This document shows, piece after piece, positions 18,131 to 27,567 of a stretch of DNA of 29,493 nt; position 1 is the first letter of the stretch, and the number at the start of each line of letters is the position of its first letter. This stretch comes from Chara braunii (taxonomy: Eukaryota > Streptophyta > Charophyceae > Charales > Characeae), in contig BFEA01000115.1 in the NCBI GenBank assembly GCA_003427395.1, forward strand, positions 2,920,616 to 2,950,108, in the 5' to 3' direction. Both the position numbers and the translations under genes were made by a program. The notes beneath the pieces are model-generated. The model was not told the DNA's origin and did no database searches. It saw only the letters and a list, made by a program, of their open reading frames with translations.

Positions 18131-19443
18131 TTGGATCTGCGCCCCAGAAAGACAGCAAGATGGGGTGTGCCAAGGATTTTTGGAAAATTGAGTGTGGGGA
18201 CACAGACAAAACTGAAATCCCCCGTGTTGGCCCGATGAAGTAAGTCGGTTGCTTTCGCGCGTCGCGGAATGCGCGCGCGAGCACGGCGCGAAAAGAGAAA
18301 AATCCAAATTCAATCCAAAAAGTATTGTCGAGCTTCCCACCGCGCTACGGATCTTCGTTTAGAGCAGAAGGGCTTCGGTACACTCCGCGTATCCCGTTTC
18401 CGTATTAATTCCCGACGTCGTTCGCTGGCCAATTCTGAGTCCGACGTGCATGGTCTCAGCCGCGTGGCTCTTTCCTTGTGCTCGTCTTCACTCCGTATCC
18501 GGTAGTGGAAGCCCTTCGATTCGTAGCGATCGAAACGCTGGCACTTCGTGCACAGGGTTCGAGGCCAATGGGACGCCACTGCCGTCCACGGAATGACGAT
18601 TAGCTCGTTAAATGACAACAATATTGAGTAGGGTGGGAAGAGCGTATCAATAATGACAAAGACCGCATCCAAAAACCCAGAACAACGGTTTTCGGGAGGG
18701 AAGTAATATTGTCCGCCGATTTGTGCGAAACTTCCCGTGCGTCCCACTCGCATACACGTGTCCTTTCCTCGTTGTAAGGGAAGGGGCGCGTCGGCGAGGG
18801 AGATACGGAAGGCTGGCGCCTGATCGAGGAACGACCGTTAGTCCACATATCAATCAATNAAACAGAGTTTACACAAATCCTTGAGACGTCATCAAAAAGT
18901 ACGATCGAAGAAGGGCTAATTAGTATCTTTCTTCCTTTGGTCACGGGAGTAGCATCCCATGCATTAATCAAGTGGGAGTTCCAAGGGACCAACCCGCGAC
19001 TCAGTTTCAGCAAACCAGATCAGCAAAACACGAGGCGCCTAGCTTTTTCGAAGTTGCCTCACAGATTGTCTGTGGATGTTATGCAGCATAAGGAAGATGG
19101 CATGCGCAGTGTATTCAGAACGACAGATCTAAACACTCTTGCATTCTCGAACAAAATCCCGTTGAACTCGGGGTCTAATCAACGCAAAATTACAAGCATC
19201 TCTATGCATACATCCACTGTGGAAGGTGCGAAAGTGACAAGGGTGCACAGGCCAGAAATCAACCGAGGGATTGCACACACGCATCCACCGTTCACAAGAC
19301 AAGAGAATTAAGTTCTCGACATTTGGGGATTACCCAGGAAACTAATGGAAGAGTTCCGGAAGAAGTTCTTTCGTGCGAGAACTCTCGAGAGTTCGCTTCG
19401 GTTCACAAGAGAGACAAGCCCACAACACATCGTTATTCAAGTC

Positions 19444-19468
19444 AGAGAGAGAGAGAGAGAGAGAGAGA
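19444..19468. repeat. (AG)n microsatellite in the LTR
   Basis: An uninterrupted AG run of about 25 bases within the presumed left LTR of element B. Confidence 0.9.
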
Positions 19469-19901
19469 TGGGAGGGATAGACGAGCAAAGTCGAGACGGA
19501 AGACATCAGAGTTCGACAAGAGAGCATTCGGCTTCACAACCATGAACTCACACCAGAAAGAATGATCCGCAATCATGAAGGCCCATTCGCCGTAAAATTC
19601 CAATATGGCCCCGGGCCAATCATCCACTCAACTCCAATCACAAATCCTCATACTCGCACCGACGATCCCGGCCATCGCGTGCTAACTTCCACCACTGCGA
19701 TCGACACCCCACTGACGTAAACTCGACTCGGCTCGCCCGAATCCCACAGTCCGTCGTGGCGATCAAGCGCGCAGCCGGCCAGACTACAGTCAGCCCGACA
19801 AGACTTTTCGACTCGCACCAAATGCATCACCTAGCCACTGCTTCCTGGAAGCTGGCTTGTGAGTGGAAAACGTAAGAGAGTTTTGCGGGCGCGCTTGCGG
19901 A

Positions 19902-20083
19902 ATTTATAGTTGCGAGAGAGGAGATAGATGGGGGAGGAGTCAGAGGGGAGATCGAGGTGTAGGGGGAGAAGGTTCAGCGAAGGGTGCTCAGGGGAAGCCA
20001 TGTTGATCCTTCAGAACCCGATGGTCGGCCAATCAGATTCGTCGCGCAATAGGAAGATCATTTTACTCAACGCGTCTGATTGG
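19902..20083 (-). promoter_or_regulatory. Putative U3 promoter of element B
   Basis: On the minus strand CTATAAAT (19902-19909) is a good TATA box. Upstream on the same strand lie two CCAAT boxes in opposite orientation: 20075-20083 (CCAATCAGA on minus) and its exact inverted copy at 20029-20037. Transcription would start near 19870-19880 and run left through a long R-U5. Known promoter elements fit; use by the element is inferred from position inside the LTR. Confidence 0.45.
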
Positions 20084-20867
20084 TGAGGCCGGGTAATCGG
20101 AGGATCAACCGGGCTTCGTGAGCCAAGGTTGAAGAGCAAGAAGAGACGAGGCGCGAAAAGCAGCGCGAGACGGGTCCCAGATTCAGATGATCAAGAAGGG
20201 GAAACAGGCGCGCAAAAAGCAGAGAGAGAGAAAAAAAAACAATTGCGAAGGGAGAAGAAGAGGAGGGGGAAGGGAGTGAGAAGAGAGCGCGGGGAAAGAA
20301 TGACGCGGGAAATAAGGAGGAGGAAGCTCGCATGCGCGGTGCCGACAACAAGAGAAAAGGCACCAAAACAGTTACAGCTTGCCTATGTCCTACACCAATT
20401 CAAAAATTGAAATCACCATATCCGTTCGTGAAGGTCGACGCGGGAAAAGAAAGTCCTATGTCTATCCGTATTATCACAAAATTCCTAGAGTTTTCTCCGT
20501 CGTGACCGAGAATATTCATGCGAGGAAAAAAATACGTCGGGCTCCGCTTATTCCGTAATTCCTAACTATCGAGCCCGATTCCCAGTGCGCTCGCTAAGGC
20601 GCGCGTAAGTTCGCGTGTCTTTCCCGAATTACAAAAAGAAGAATTCCAAGAATCAAGAGAACTTCTGAAAAATGGAGGCCCAAACAAGGCGCCTAAAATC
20701 AAGAAAAGTGACGGGGGTTTCGAGGGGGCGATGTGATACAAAAAAAAGGGGGTAGGAAAGGTAGCACGGGGTCGGGAAGTGGTTCGTCACATATGTGACG
20801 CGCAGGGGGTTCCAAAATTATGCGATCTCCTGATTGCATGAAAAGCTCGAACAAAGGGAATAGGAGG

Positions 20868-20936
20868 AGACGAAGAATCAGGAAGAAGTACAAGGAACGA
20901 GGGGGGGGGGATTAGACGAAGAATCAGGAAGAAGTA
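20868..20936. repeat. 23-bp direct repeat around a G10 run
   Basis: The 23 bases at 20868-20890 recur exactly at 20914-20936, with G10 at 20901-20910 between them. Slippage or a small unequal exchange is the likely origin. Confidence 0.9.
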
Positions 20937-21711
20937 GGAGCTCGGATCAGCACGATGAGTTGGCGACAACATCCGTGGCAAGATCTCCGTGAAGCATGCC
21001 GACTCTTGCTGTTTCGGATCCCGTTCCCTGCAGTCCTGTCATATGCAACCCCCTGTCCTTCGAACTTCAGAGATCGTCCAGGTGGCACCATCATGGTCCA
21101 TCAGATCTCTGTGTGCTCTACACCCCTAGTCCAGCGCGGCCCATCGAATCAGAGCATAAGTTGACATCATCGTCAATGGCGTGATCTTCGCGAAACGGCT
21201 GATTCGTATTGCCTGGAGGGCATGTGGCGGGTATCAACGTCGTGTGGGGATGGGGAAGTAGACATTCTACATGGGAGGATGTTGACGGGGAGGGTTGGGG
21301 GGAAGTGGGGGTAAGTATCGGTTCATCCCTTCTTCCGTGATTGGGAGTTCCTCGTAGCGGATGATCCGGTGAAAGCGGGGAAACCGATCGCCGCTGTGGG
21401 GGAGGGAGGCGAGGTAGTCAGGGTAAAGGGTGGAGACAGTGCGGAAGAGTGCCGCACGAAACTGATCGTGATGGCGACACGTGGGGATGGTCCCTGTAAT
21501 TACTCAGTGGACTTCTACTGCGTTACTCTGTTCGCACGCGGCTCTAAACAAGAGAACGTGTAAACAGAACGTGGGGTTTGCGGATTGAAGGGAAGGGTGG
21601 GGATGGACTGTGAGGGCGAGACGGGTGGAGTAAAAGTGACGGAAGGTATTGGGAGGAAAGAGGTTGCGAGGGAAGGTGACGGGGGTAGAGATCTGGCAGA
21701 GGGTGAGGTAA

Positions 21712-23085
21712 TCAAGGGGACGGCGGGATAATGACCGGGGACGAAGGCCGATTCCCCCCATCGGTACGTGGACGAATTGGGGGACGGGTTGGGGTGGAGG
21801 GGGAGGGGGAGGGGGATCGGCTCCGTCTCCGTCGCGATGCGCTTGGAGCCGCGGTTGCTGATCCGCCATCTTCGGGCTCGGGGGGCTCTGGATCCCTGGT
21901 TGTGTCGTCGTTGATACACAGGCTCGCCTCGCTAGCGATCTCCAACTGGCTTTTCCCGGCGGCGATCTCTTCCCTTCTTCGGGCCGCTTCGGGATTTTCC
22001 GCCTCCGTGCCTGTTCGCGCCGCTTCTTCCGGCAAGTCCTCCCACTCCGATCCGACTTCCTCCTCTTCGTCTTCTTCTTCTTCTACCTCCTCCTCTTCTT
22101 CACTTTGCTCCCCTTCGCTGTACTCACTGTAACTTCCCTCCTCCGACGTTTCTTCGTCGGCGTCGCCCTCTTCTTCAGTAGCTTCCTCGTCTCCTTCAAG
22201 CGCCTCCTCAGGTTCTTCCTTCGGATAGAAGGCGCGATCGATGATCCCGTACGGCTTCAAGTACTCCTGCCGCGATGGCAAGGTGTTGTCACTCCCGGGT
22301 TCCTCCAAGCAAGCAGTCCACTGAAGATACGGTGCTAATGCCCGCGTGATGACGTGCGGAGCGGGGCTGTTGTCGCTTTGCGAAACGATGTCGAGGGAGA
22401 GATCGTCAGCCAGTTGCGCGAGCGGGACGACGAGTTCTTGAGTAATTGCTGGCGATTACCTGGCCGCACCGATCCGAAGAGGAAACCGAGAAGATCACCT
22501 TCCACGTCCGTTCTCCAAGCCTGGATGATCAACAGCTCCAGGCACTCGATGCACGCAGGATGCTCGCTGGTCCGCGTCCACGTCACCTGCACTCGGGCCA
22601 AGCACACAGACAGATTGACAAAGGTCTCGCGCCACACCTGCCAATGCCCGGGATCAAGGAGCGGGACGACAAGAGGCTCGAGCAAGAAAGAAAGGCGAGG
22701 ATGGAGATCGGATTGCCAGAAGGTGGGGAAGAGAGAGGGGAGACCAAAGGTGAAGAGGGGAGCGAGGGGAGCGAGGGGAGCGGCGCGGTTCATTGGGGGC
22801 GTTGGAAAGGGATGAGGGTGGGGAGCGCGACTGCCAGCTGGCGCGGAGAGTTGCGAACCCCGTCAAAGTCAGTCCCGGACGTTGGGATCAGACTGTTCCC
22901 TGGACGCGCAAGGTCGTGCTGCCACTCGTCTGACAACTGCTGCGTCCACTCTCGTAAAGAGGTCAAGATCGCGGTATGTCTGAGCGGGTTGATCGTGCTA
23001 ATGTCGCCGCTGAAGGCAGGGACCGTGGTGACGTGGCTCGTCCCTGGAGACGCTCGTCGATGAAGAGCCACCACTTTCGCCAATA
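21712..23085 (-). pseudogene. Element B third ORF: acidic and RS-rich protein downstream of pol
   Basis: The intact part is 22308-21712 (198 residues): a KPYGIIDRAFYPKEEPEE start, about 60 residues dominated by Glu/Asp/Ser, then an Arg/Ser/Pro-rich tail (RRRRSRSPSPSPS). The same frame is open upstream to about 22455, after which the plausible reading moves to another frame containing WRETFVNLSVCLARVQVTW and ECLELLIIQAW (22335-22793), and to a third with SLREWTQQLSDEW (about 22790-23085). I take this as one ORF of roughly 450 codons broken by frameshifts. It matches no domain I know. An acidic plus SR-like layout could serve chromatin or RNA binding, but no function is shown. It lies where envelope-like or accessory ORFs lie in some gypsy elements, yet has no signal peptide or membrane segment. 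Confidence 0.5.
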
Positions 23086-24910
23086 TCACTGCCTGCTGAC
23101 TCCCGACGAATCGGAACGCTGCAGCAGCACACACACACTTGGTGCAGAAGAACTGCGCCACTCTTCGAAGATCAGGACTGAGCCGCGGATGACGAACTTG
23201 CCGGATTTCAAAGATGTAGCTACGTGGCTGCAGCAGATGATTGCCAAGAGCTTGCTCCGTGATGAAACTCGTGGCGAGGATGGGGAAGAAGATGAAAGAG
23301 GGGAGCAGGAGGGAGAGAGCGAGGCGAGAACTAGATCATCGTCGTCCTCTTCTCCAGCAGATGAGGGAGATGGAGGGAGATCAGAGGGAGGGAGGGGACG
23401 GATGTAAGAGGTATGGCGGGCGATGGGGACAGAGCTATGGCTGGCGCTTGCCTCGGGCACGATGCGCACCGTATTAGCATCGTTAGGTCCGAGCTCGACA
23501 ACGTGGAAACAGTCGGAAAACTTGGGAGCGAGTTTTCGGTCGCGTGCACATTTACCTACTTGTACCACGTCCCCTAATTTATATTGATGTTGGGGACCGG
23601 CGTTCCCATTTCGGGCCTCGTAGCTACGGACTTGTCTTCCGTGGGCTAGATCAGTCATTTTCTATATTTTTCGGGCTAGCTTCGGAACGGCCCGTTCCAT
23701 TAAATTGGCATACCTTTTGGCTTTGGCCTTAAACCACCAGTACTTGGGCACTGCGCGCCGCGTCGACCGCACCTTTTTTGAAGCGGCACGGGCTGTCGAT
23801 ACGATTTATCGACGGCCCGCCGGTAGCGAAATTCTCATAGCGTTAACGCTAAGGCGTCGCCCAAGTACTGGTGGTTTAAGGGCGGCACACGTGTCTCTAC
23901 CCCCGGCTTCGGCAATTTCCGAGTTGCCCTGGTAATCGACGCATGGGAGGCTATTGGTGCGAAGCTGAAAGGGGGTGAACCCCGTGGATTCATGAGGGGT
24001 GGCCCGGTGAATTCCGACAATTTGGTATACGATCTCGGACCAAGGACGCGTGTCATTCGCCGCTAAATTTCTACGAAGGGCAGTCTTAATCATGCGATTG
24101 GCATTTTCGGCCAACCCGTTCGACTGAGAAACGTGGGGTGCCGTGTGTCGAAGCGTAATGCCTCTTCGTGCGAGCAATTCCTCTACCTCACCTTTGAATT
24201 CAGACCCATTGTCGGTTAGAATTTCTTTTGTATCTAGGTGAGTATAGAGGAACCGATTGATGCATGTGGCTATCTCTGCGGCCTTACGGGTCTTGCAGGG
24301 GTATACCTTGATGTATTTGGAAAAACGGTCTATTAAAACTAAAAGAATGAAGTATTCGCAACGGTTTGGGCTAGGTGGCACGTCGATGTCTGTCGTGTCC
24401 ATACTGACTCGTTGGAAAGGGCGCTCTACTTTTGTCGGTACTATCATGTTTGGTCCCCGTATTGGGGCACGATCAGCGGCACAGAACAGACAGTTGGCGA
24501 CTACGTATCTGACATTGTCCCGTATATTAGACCAGAACCATCGATTATGATCTATAGTTGCCTCCATGACACGTATCGTGAAGTGAGCGACCTGCTCCTC
24601 GTGAGCAGATTGGGTCCAATCATATCTCTGGAATGGATGAGGAACCGTCAACCATAAACCCGATCCATCAGTTTTACGCTTTTCTAGGTGACCGTTGATC
24701 CATCGGTAATCCCGAGATCTCTCGGTAGCCCGACGTCTATCGTGCTTAGTGAGATGATCCAATGGTAACCCAGCCAGCTTAGCTAATAGGATTTTATCCG
24801 TCCACACCTCTGCTCGTCGGTATTTCTCGTCGTATTCTGGACCGTCCGTACGGGCAGCCTCGAATCGAAGTTCAGAAGGCAGTTTGTCCGTTCTACACAG
24901 AGGACATTTT
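23086..24910 (-). pseudogene. Element B: integrase, interrupted by a MITE and a stop
   Basis: The N-terminal open part (24807-23880) has a zinc-binding HHCC (His69, His75, Cys106, Cys109 of that stretch) and a catalytic core with Asp137 (SMDTTD), Asp199 (LTDNGSEF) and Glu234 (SNGLAEN), all intact. A MITE (23733-23875) splits the protein after an HESTGFTPFQL segment. The C-terminal part continues in the same frame to 23086, with a further TAG at 23662-23664. It contains KLGDVVQVGK and FHVVELGP, a GPY/F-like module, and ends in an acidic/Ser-rich tail. The integrase joins element DNA to the host chromosome. Except for the insertion and the stop it is well preserved. Confidence 0.85.
23733..23875. 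mobile_element. MITE inserted in the integrase of element B
   Basis: A 143-bp element with perfect 17-bp terminal inverted repeats (ACCACCAGTACTTGGGC) is flanked on both sides by TTAA (23729-23732 and 23876-23879). Taking out the element with one TTAA brings the two integrase halves into one frame, which confirms the boundaries and the 4-bp duplication. Inside are a palindrome (AGCGTTAACGCT, 23839-23850) and a hairpin built on GGGC(T/C)GTCGATA. It is related to the elements ending at 196 and at 12842-12991. Confidence 0.9.
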
Positions 24911-25056
24911 CATTCCCTGCTATTTGATCGGTATCGAACACATGCACCGTGTGCACGGTTGACACACGTGGAACAGTTCACCCACTCAACGAATCCGGTT
25001 TCAAAAGGATGACAATTCACCCCATAGACCCGCATAATACAGGTGCAAAAATAGCA
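24895..25056 (-). other. C4HC3 zinc-finger-like module between RNase H and integrase of element B
   Basis: In the pol frame the ligand pattern is C-x2-C (25056-25045), 23 residues, C-x2-C-x4-H-x2-C with a preceding VEWVNC (24975-24938), 11 positions, and CPLC (24906-24895). Eight ligands in the order C4-H-C3 is the layout of PHD and RING-CH fingers, and the xxWxxCxxC...HxxC part is PHD-like. A TGA at 24910-24912 lies just before the last CxxC. The usual end of gypsy RNase H (HRPG...ADALSR) is not seen; this module is in its place. Its role is unknown; PHD fingers of other proteins read histone tails. Confidence 0.6.
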
Positions 25057-26574
25057 GAATCTGTTGGGAAGGGTGGCGAAGAAGTTCATGCTCTATAGCA
25101 CCGTTGCCCACCTCCCGATCATGCCCGAGTAATCCTTCAATTTCTTGAGGGCTAATAATGGCTCATGATCGGTGACCAATGTGAACTTCCGCCCTTACAA
25201 ATAGGCTCGAAAGTGGCTGATTCCCCACAGGGCCGCATAACATTCTCCTGTCGGGGCAGTGTAGTTGCGTTTGCAAGCAGGCACCGATTTAGACGCGTAT
25301 TCCACCACGCATTCGAGTCCACAGGGTTCCACCTGGGCCAAGATCGCCAAGATTGCCTCCGACTGCCAATCCGTGATGAAGACAAAAGGCTTCGCAGGAT
25401 CCGGTCTTATAAGGACCGGAGCCGAAATGAGGGCTGCCTTGAGTTTCGAGAACGCTTGATCACATTCTAGCGTCCAGATCAACGACTGATCCTTTTTCAG
25501 CAGATTTGTGAGGGGACCCGCAATAGCCGCGAAGCCCTTGATAAACCTTCGGTAGTACGAGGCCAGGCCCAAAAAGGCGCGAACTTGCGTGATAGTCGTG
25601 GGCACAAGCGCGTCTCTCACGGCTGCCACCTTTTGCGGTTCCGGTCTGAGTCCCTGGTCTGTCACCACGTGTCCCAGAAAGGAAATGGTGGTGAGAAAGA
25701 ACTAACATTTCTCGAGCGCCACCTTGAAACCAGCATCTCTCAAAGTGTGCAGCGTCCACTCGATGTGTTGCACGTGCCCTTCGTAGGAACTTGAATACAC
25801 CAGAATATCATCCATGTACACGATCACGCAATAATTGATAATGCTCTGTGCCAGTCGTGTCTTCCGCACAAAGTTCTGGAAAGCCATATTCATGGCTCGC
25901 CGGAAGGTTGCGAGAGCATTACAGATGCCCATCGGACATCGAACCCATTGCCAGGTTCCTTCGAATAACACAAACGCCATTTTCGGACGATCCTCCTCTC
26001 GAACAAGAAGATGATGAAACCCATGTCGAACATCAAACTTACTGAAAAATTGAGCACTCCCAATCACATCCAACAACACATCAATTCGGGGAAGGGGATA
26101 CACATCTTTGATCTTGATATTATTCAGCTTTCGATAATCAATGCATATGCGAATCCCTCCGGCCTTTTTGGGCACTATTACCACAGGAAACGACCAAGGT
26201 CCTATTGCGGGTTCGATCCATCCATTAGCTTCAAATTCCTTGATCCACTGAAACGGGGCTGCCCGTTGGGCTGGCGAGTATCGATAAGGAACGCAGTTAA
26301 TGGGTGGATGATCCCCCGTTAGGATGGCATGCTCGATCACATTAGACAGCCCAATATCGTTATCGCGCACACTCAATACCTCTACATACCCATTCAAGAC
26401 GTTAATTAGTGATTGTCGAAATTCCAGGGGAACGTGATCGGGCAGAGTGACAGTCGGTCGATCAAGTATTTCAAGAGGCGTATCGATCCAATCAGCAGGC
26501 CAATCCCGTCGGTCATGGACGCTAGAGAAAATGGAGCTGCTAGTGCGGACTGAGAATACAGTCGCGATCATCTA
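24913..26574 (-). pseudogene. pol: Element B: reverse transcriptase and RNase H, with stops
   Basis: RT (26571-25702) has the full set of gypsy blocks: GWIEPAIGPWSFPVVIVPKK, ICIDYRKLN, YPLPRIDVLLD, FSKFDVRHGFHH, and the catalytic YMDD at 25807-25818 (intact). The same frame continues after TAG 25702-25704 with FLGHVVTDQGL and FLGLASYYRRFIKGF, then RNase H: FITDWQSEA (Asp), GECYAALW (Glu) and VTDHEPL (Asp). Stops occur at 25702-25704, 25195-25197 and 25093-25095. The RT would copy element RNA, with RNase H removing the template. All motifs remain, but the frame is broken. Confidence 0.9.
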
Positions 26575-27567
26575 GGATTCAGCGGGGCTAATCATCTCTG
26601 TCTCTTTAGCTTCAGCGTCAGTTTTCGAATCACTCGAGGTTCCGTCCACTGTTAGTCCTGTTAGATCCACCATTTCCTGCATTAGATCGGGCACATCATC
26701 GACAGGAGTTTCGGCTTCTTGTTTAATCAGAGCGATGGTCGCTCCTGTCGTAAGCAGTGTTCTTGGGGGGGGAACAGAAACATCCAGGTATTGTTTCGCC
26801 TGTTGATAGCGGGCTCGAAGGGAAAGTGTTCCCTCGTACAAGGTGCGAGGGGGTTCCAAATCGTCTGCCAGGTCGGATATTTGCAAGATGGGTTCTCTGA
26901 AGAAGGTCGAAGGACTGACCTGGGTTTCTATAGGCGCGAGCGCGCTGTCTTCCAGACTCAAGTGGAAGGTTCGGGTGGCTCTGGGAACCATCAGAAACTC
27001 CTCGGGGTTTTCGTGTTCGAAAAGTTCGACCAAATGTTTCCATTCACTCTCGCTAGGCATCTCTTCCTCGTACTCCTGTTCTTCGAATCCGCTACTGTTA
27101 TCCAGGGATGAAGATTCCTTGTGATCGGGACCTTGAATCATCCCTATCCGAGCAGGGTTAGGATTCCGTTTTACTGTTCGGGTTGAAACCCGCAACGGAA
27201 CTGTATGAGGCTTCCCTCCTGTTTGTGTGAGAACCAACTGTTTGGAATCGAAATGCAGTCGGGCACCTACCGCTATTGCCCAAGGCAGTCCCAACAATAC
27301 CGAATATGAGTGCACATCTATGACTAAAGCGTTAACGAGGACGTGTACTCGTCCAACTTTCACGACCACATTCTCGATGACTCCTACAATATTCATTGCT
27401 TCCTCGTCGACAGAGACGTAATGGTCTTTGCCAGATTGAGGGAGAATCGAATTAAGTCGTCCCGTTCTCTTTACGGTGTCTAATGATATGGCGACCGCAG
27501 ACGAGCCAGTATCGATGAGGGCGTTAAAAGGTTTGCCCCATACTTCGCAATCACATTCAGCACTTTT
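26575..27567 (-). pseudogene. Element B: aspartic protease and linker
   Basis: Open in the pol frame from the gag stop to TAG at 26572-26574. The catalytic motif NALIDTGSS is encoded at 27525-27499, followed by VLLGLPWAIAVGARLHFDS, the ILG-type motif of retropepsins. Around 27130-26600 there is a long acidic, poorly conserved linker (for example SESEWKHLVELFEHENPEEF) leading to RT. The protease would cut the gag-pol polyprotein. No ATG start is needed if it is translated as part of gag-pol; the first ATG is at 27396. Confidence 0.85.

Larger units (their letters stand above)
16620..18142 (-). mobile_element. LINE fragment (minus strand), same family as 10333-12349
   Basis: The 3' UTR end (16620-16690 on the minus strand: CCAGCAG, then GGAGC) aligns with 12255-12303, and the coding part at 17279-18140 aligns with 10960-11740 of the plus copy. 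It stops at 18142, exactly where the left LTR of element B begins, so element B sits inside or against this LINE. An AT-rich simple repeat (16973-17008) lies in the 3' UTR. Confidence 0.75.
18143..21047 (-). repeat. Element B left (3') LTR; inner boundary uncertain
   Basis: 18143-18253 is shared with the right end of the window, fixing the outer part of the LTR. The right copy continues 43 bases further, to a TG at 29340 beside the primer-binding site; those bases are absent on the left, where LINE sequence begins, so this LTR appears clipped. The inner end is a guess: CA at 21046-21047 is followed by a pyrimidine run (CCCCCTGTCCTT) that would be a polypurine tract on the sense strand. Inside are TATA/CCAAT signals, a GA microsatellite at 19444-19468, and no gene. 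Confidence 0.55.

Noticed and set aside
18310-18753. 147-codon minus-strand frame in the left LTR
   Set aside because: It lies inside the presumed LTR downstream of the promoter, has no recognisable domain and overlaps another open frame.
21731-22132. Plus-strand frame with a long Ser run opposite the acidic ORF
   Set aside because: It is the antisense shadow of the Glu-rich third ORF (GAG/GAA read as CTC/TTC frames); nothing independent supports it.
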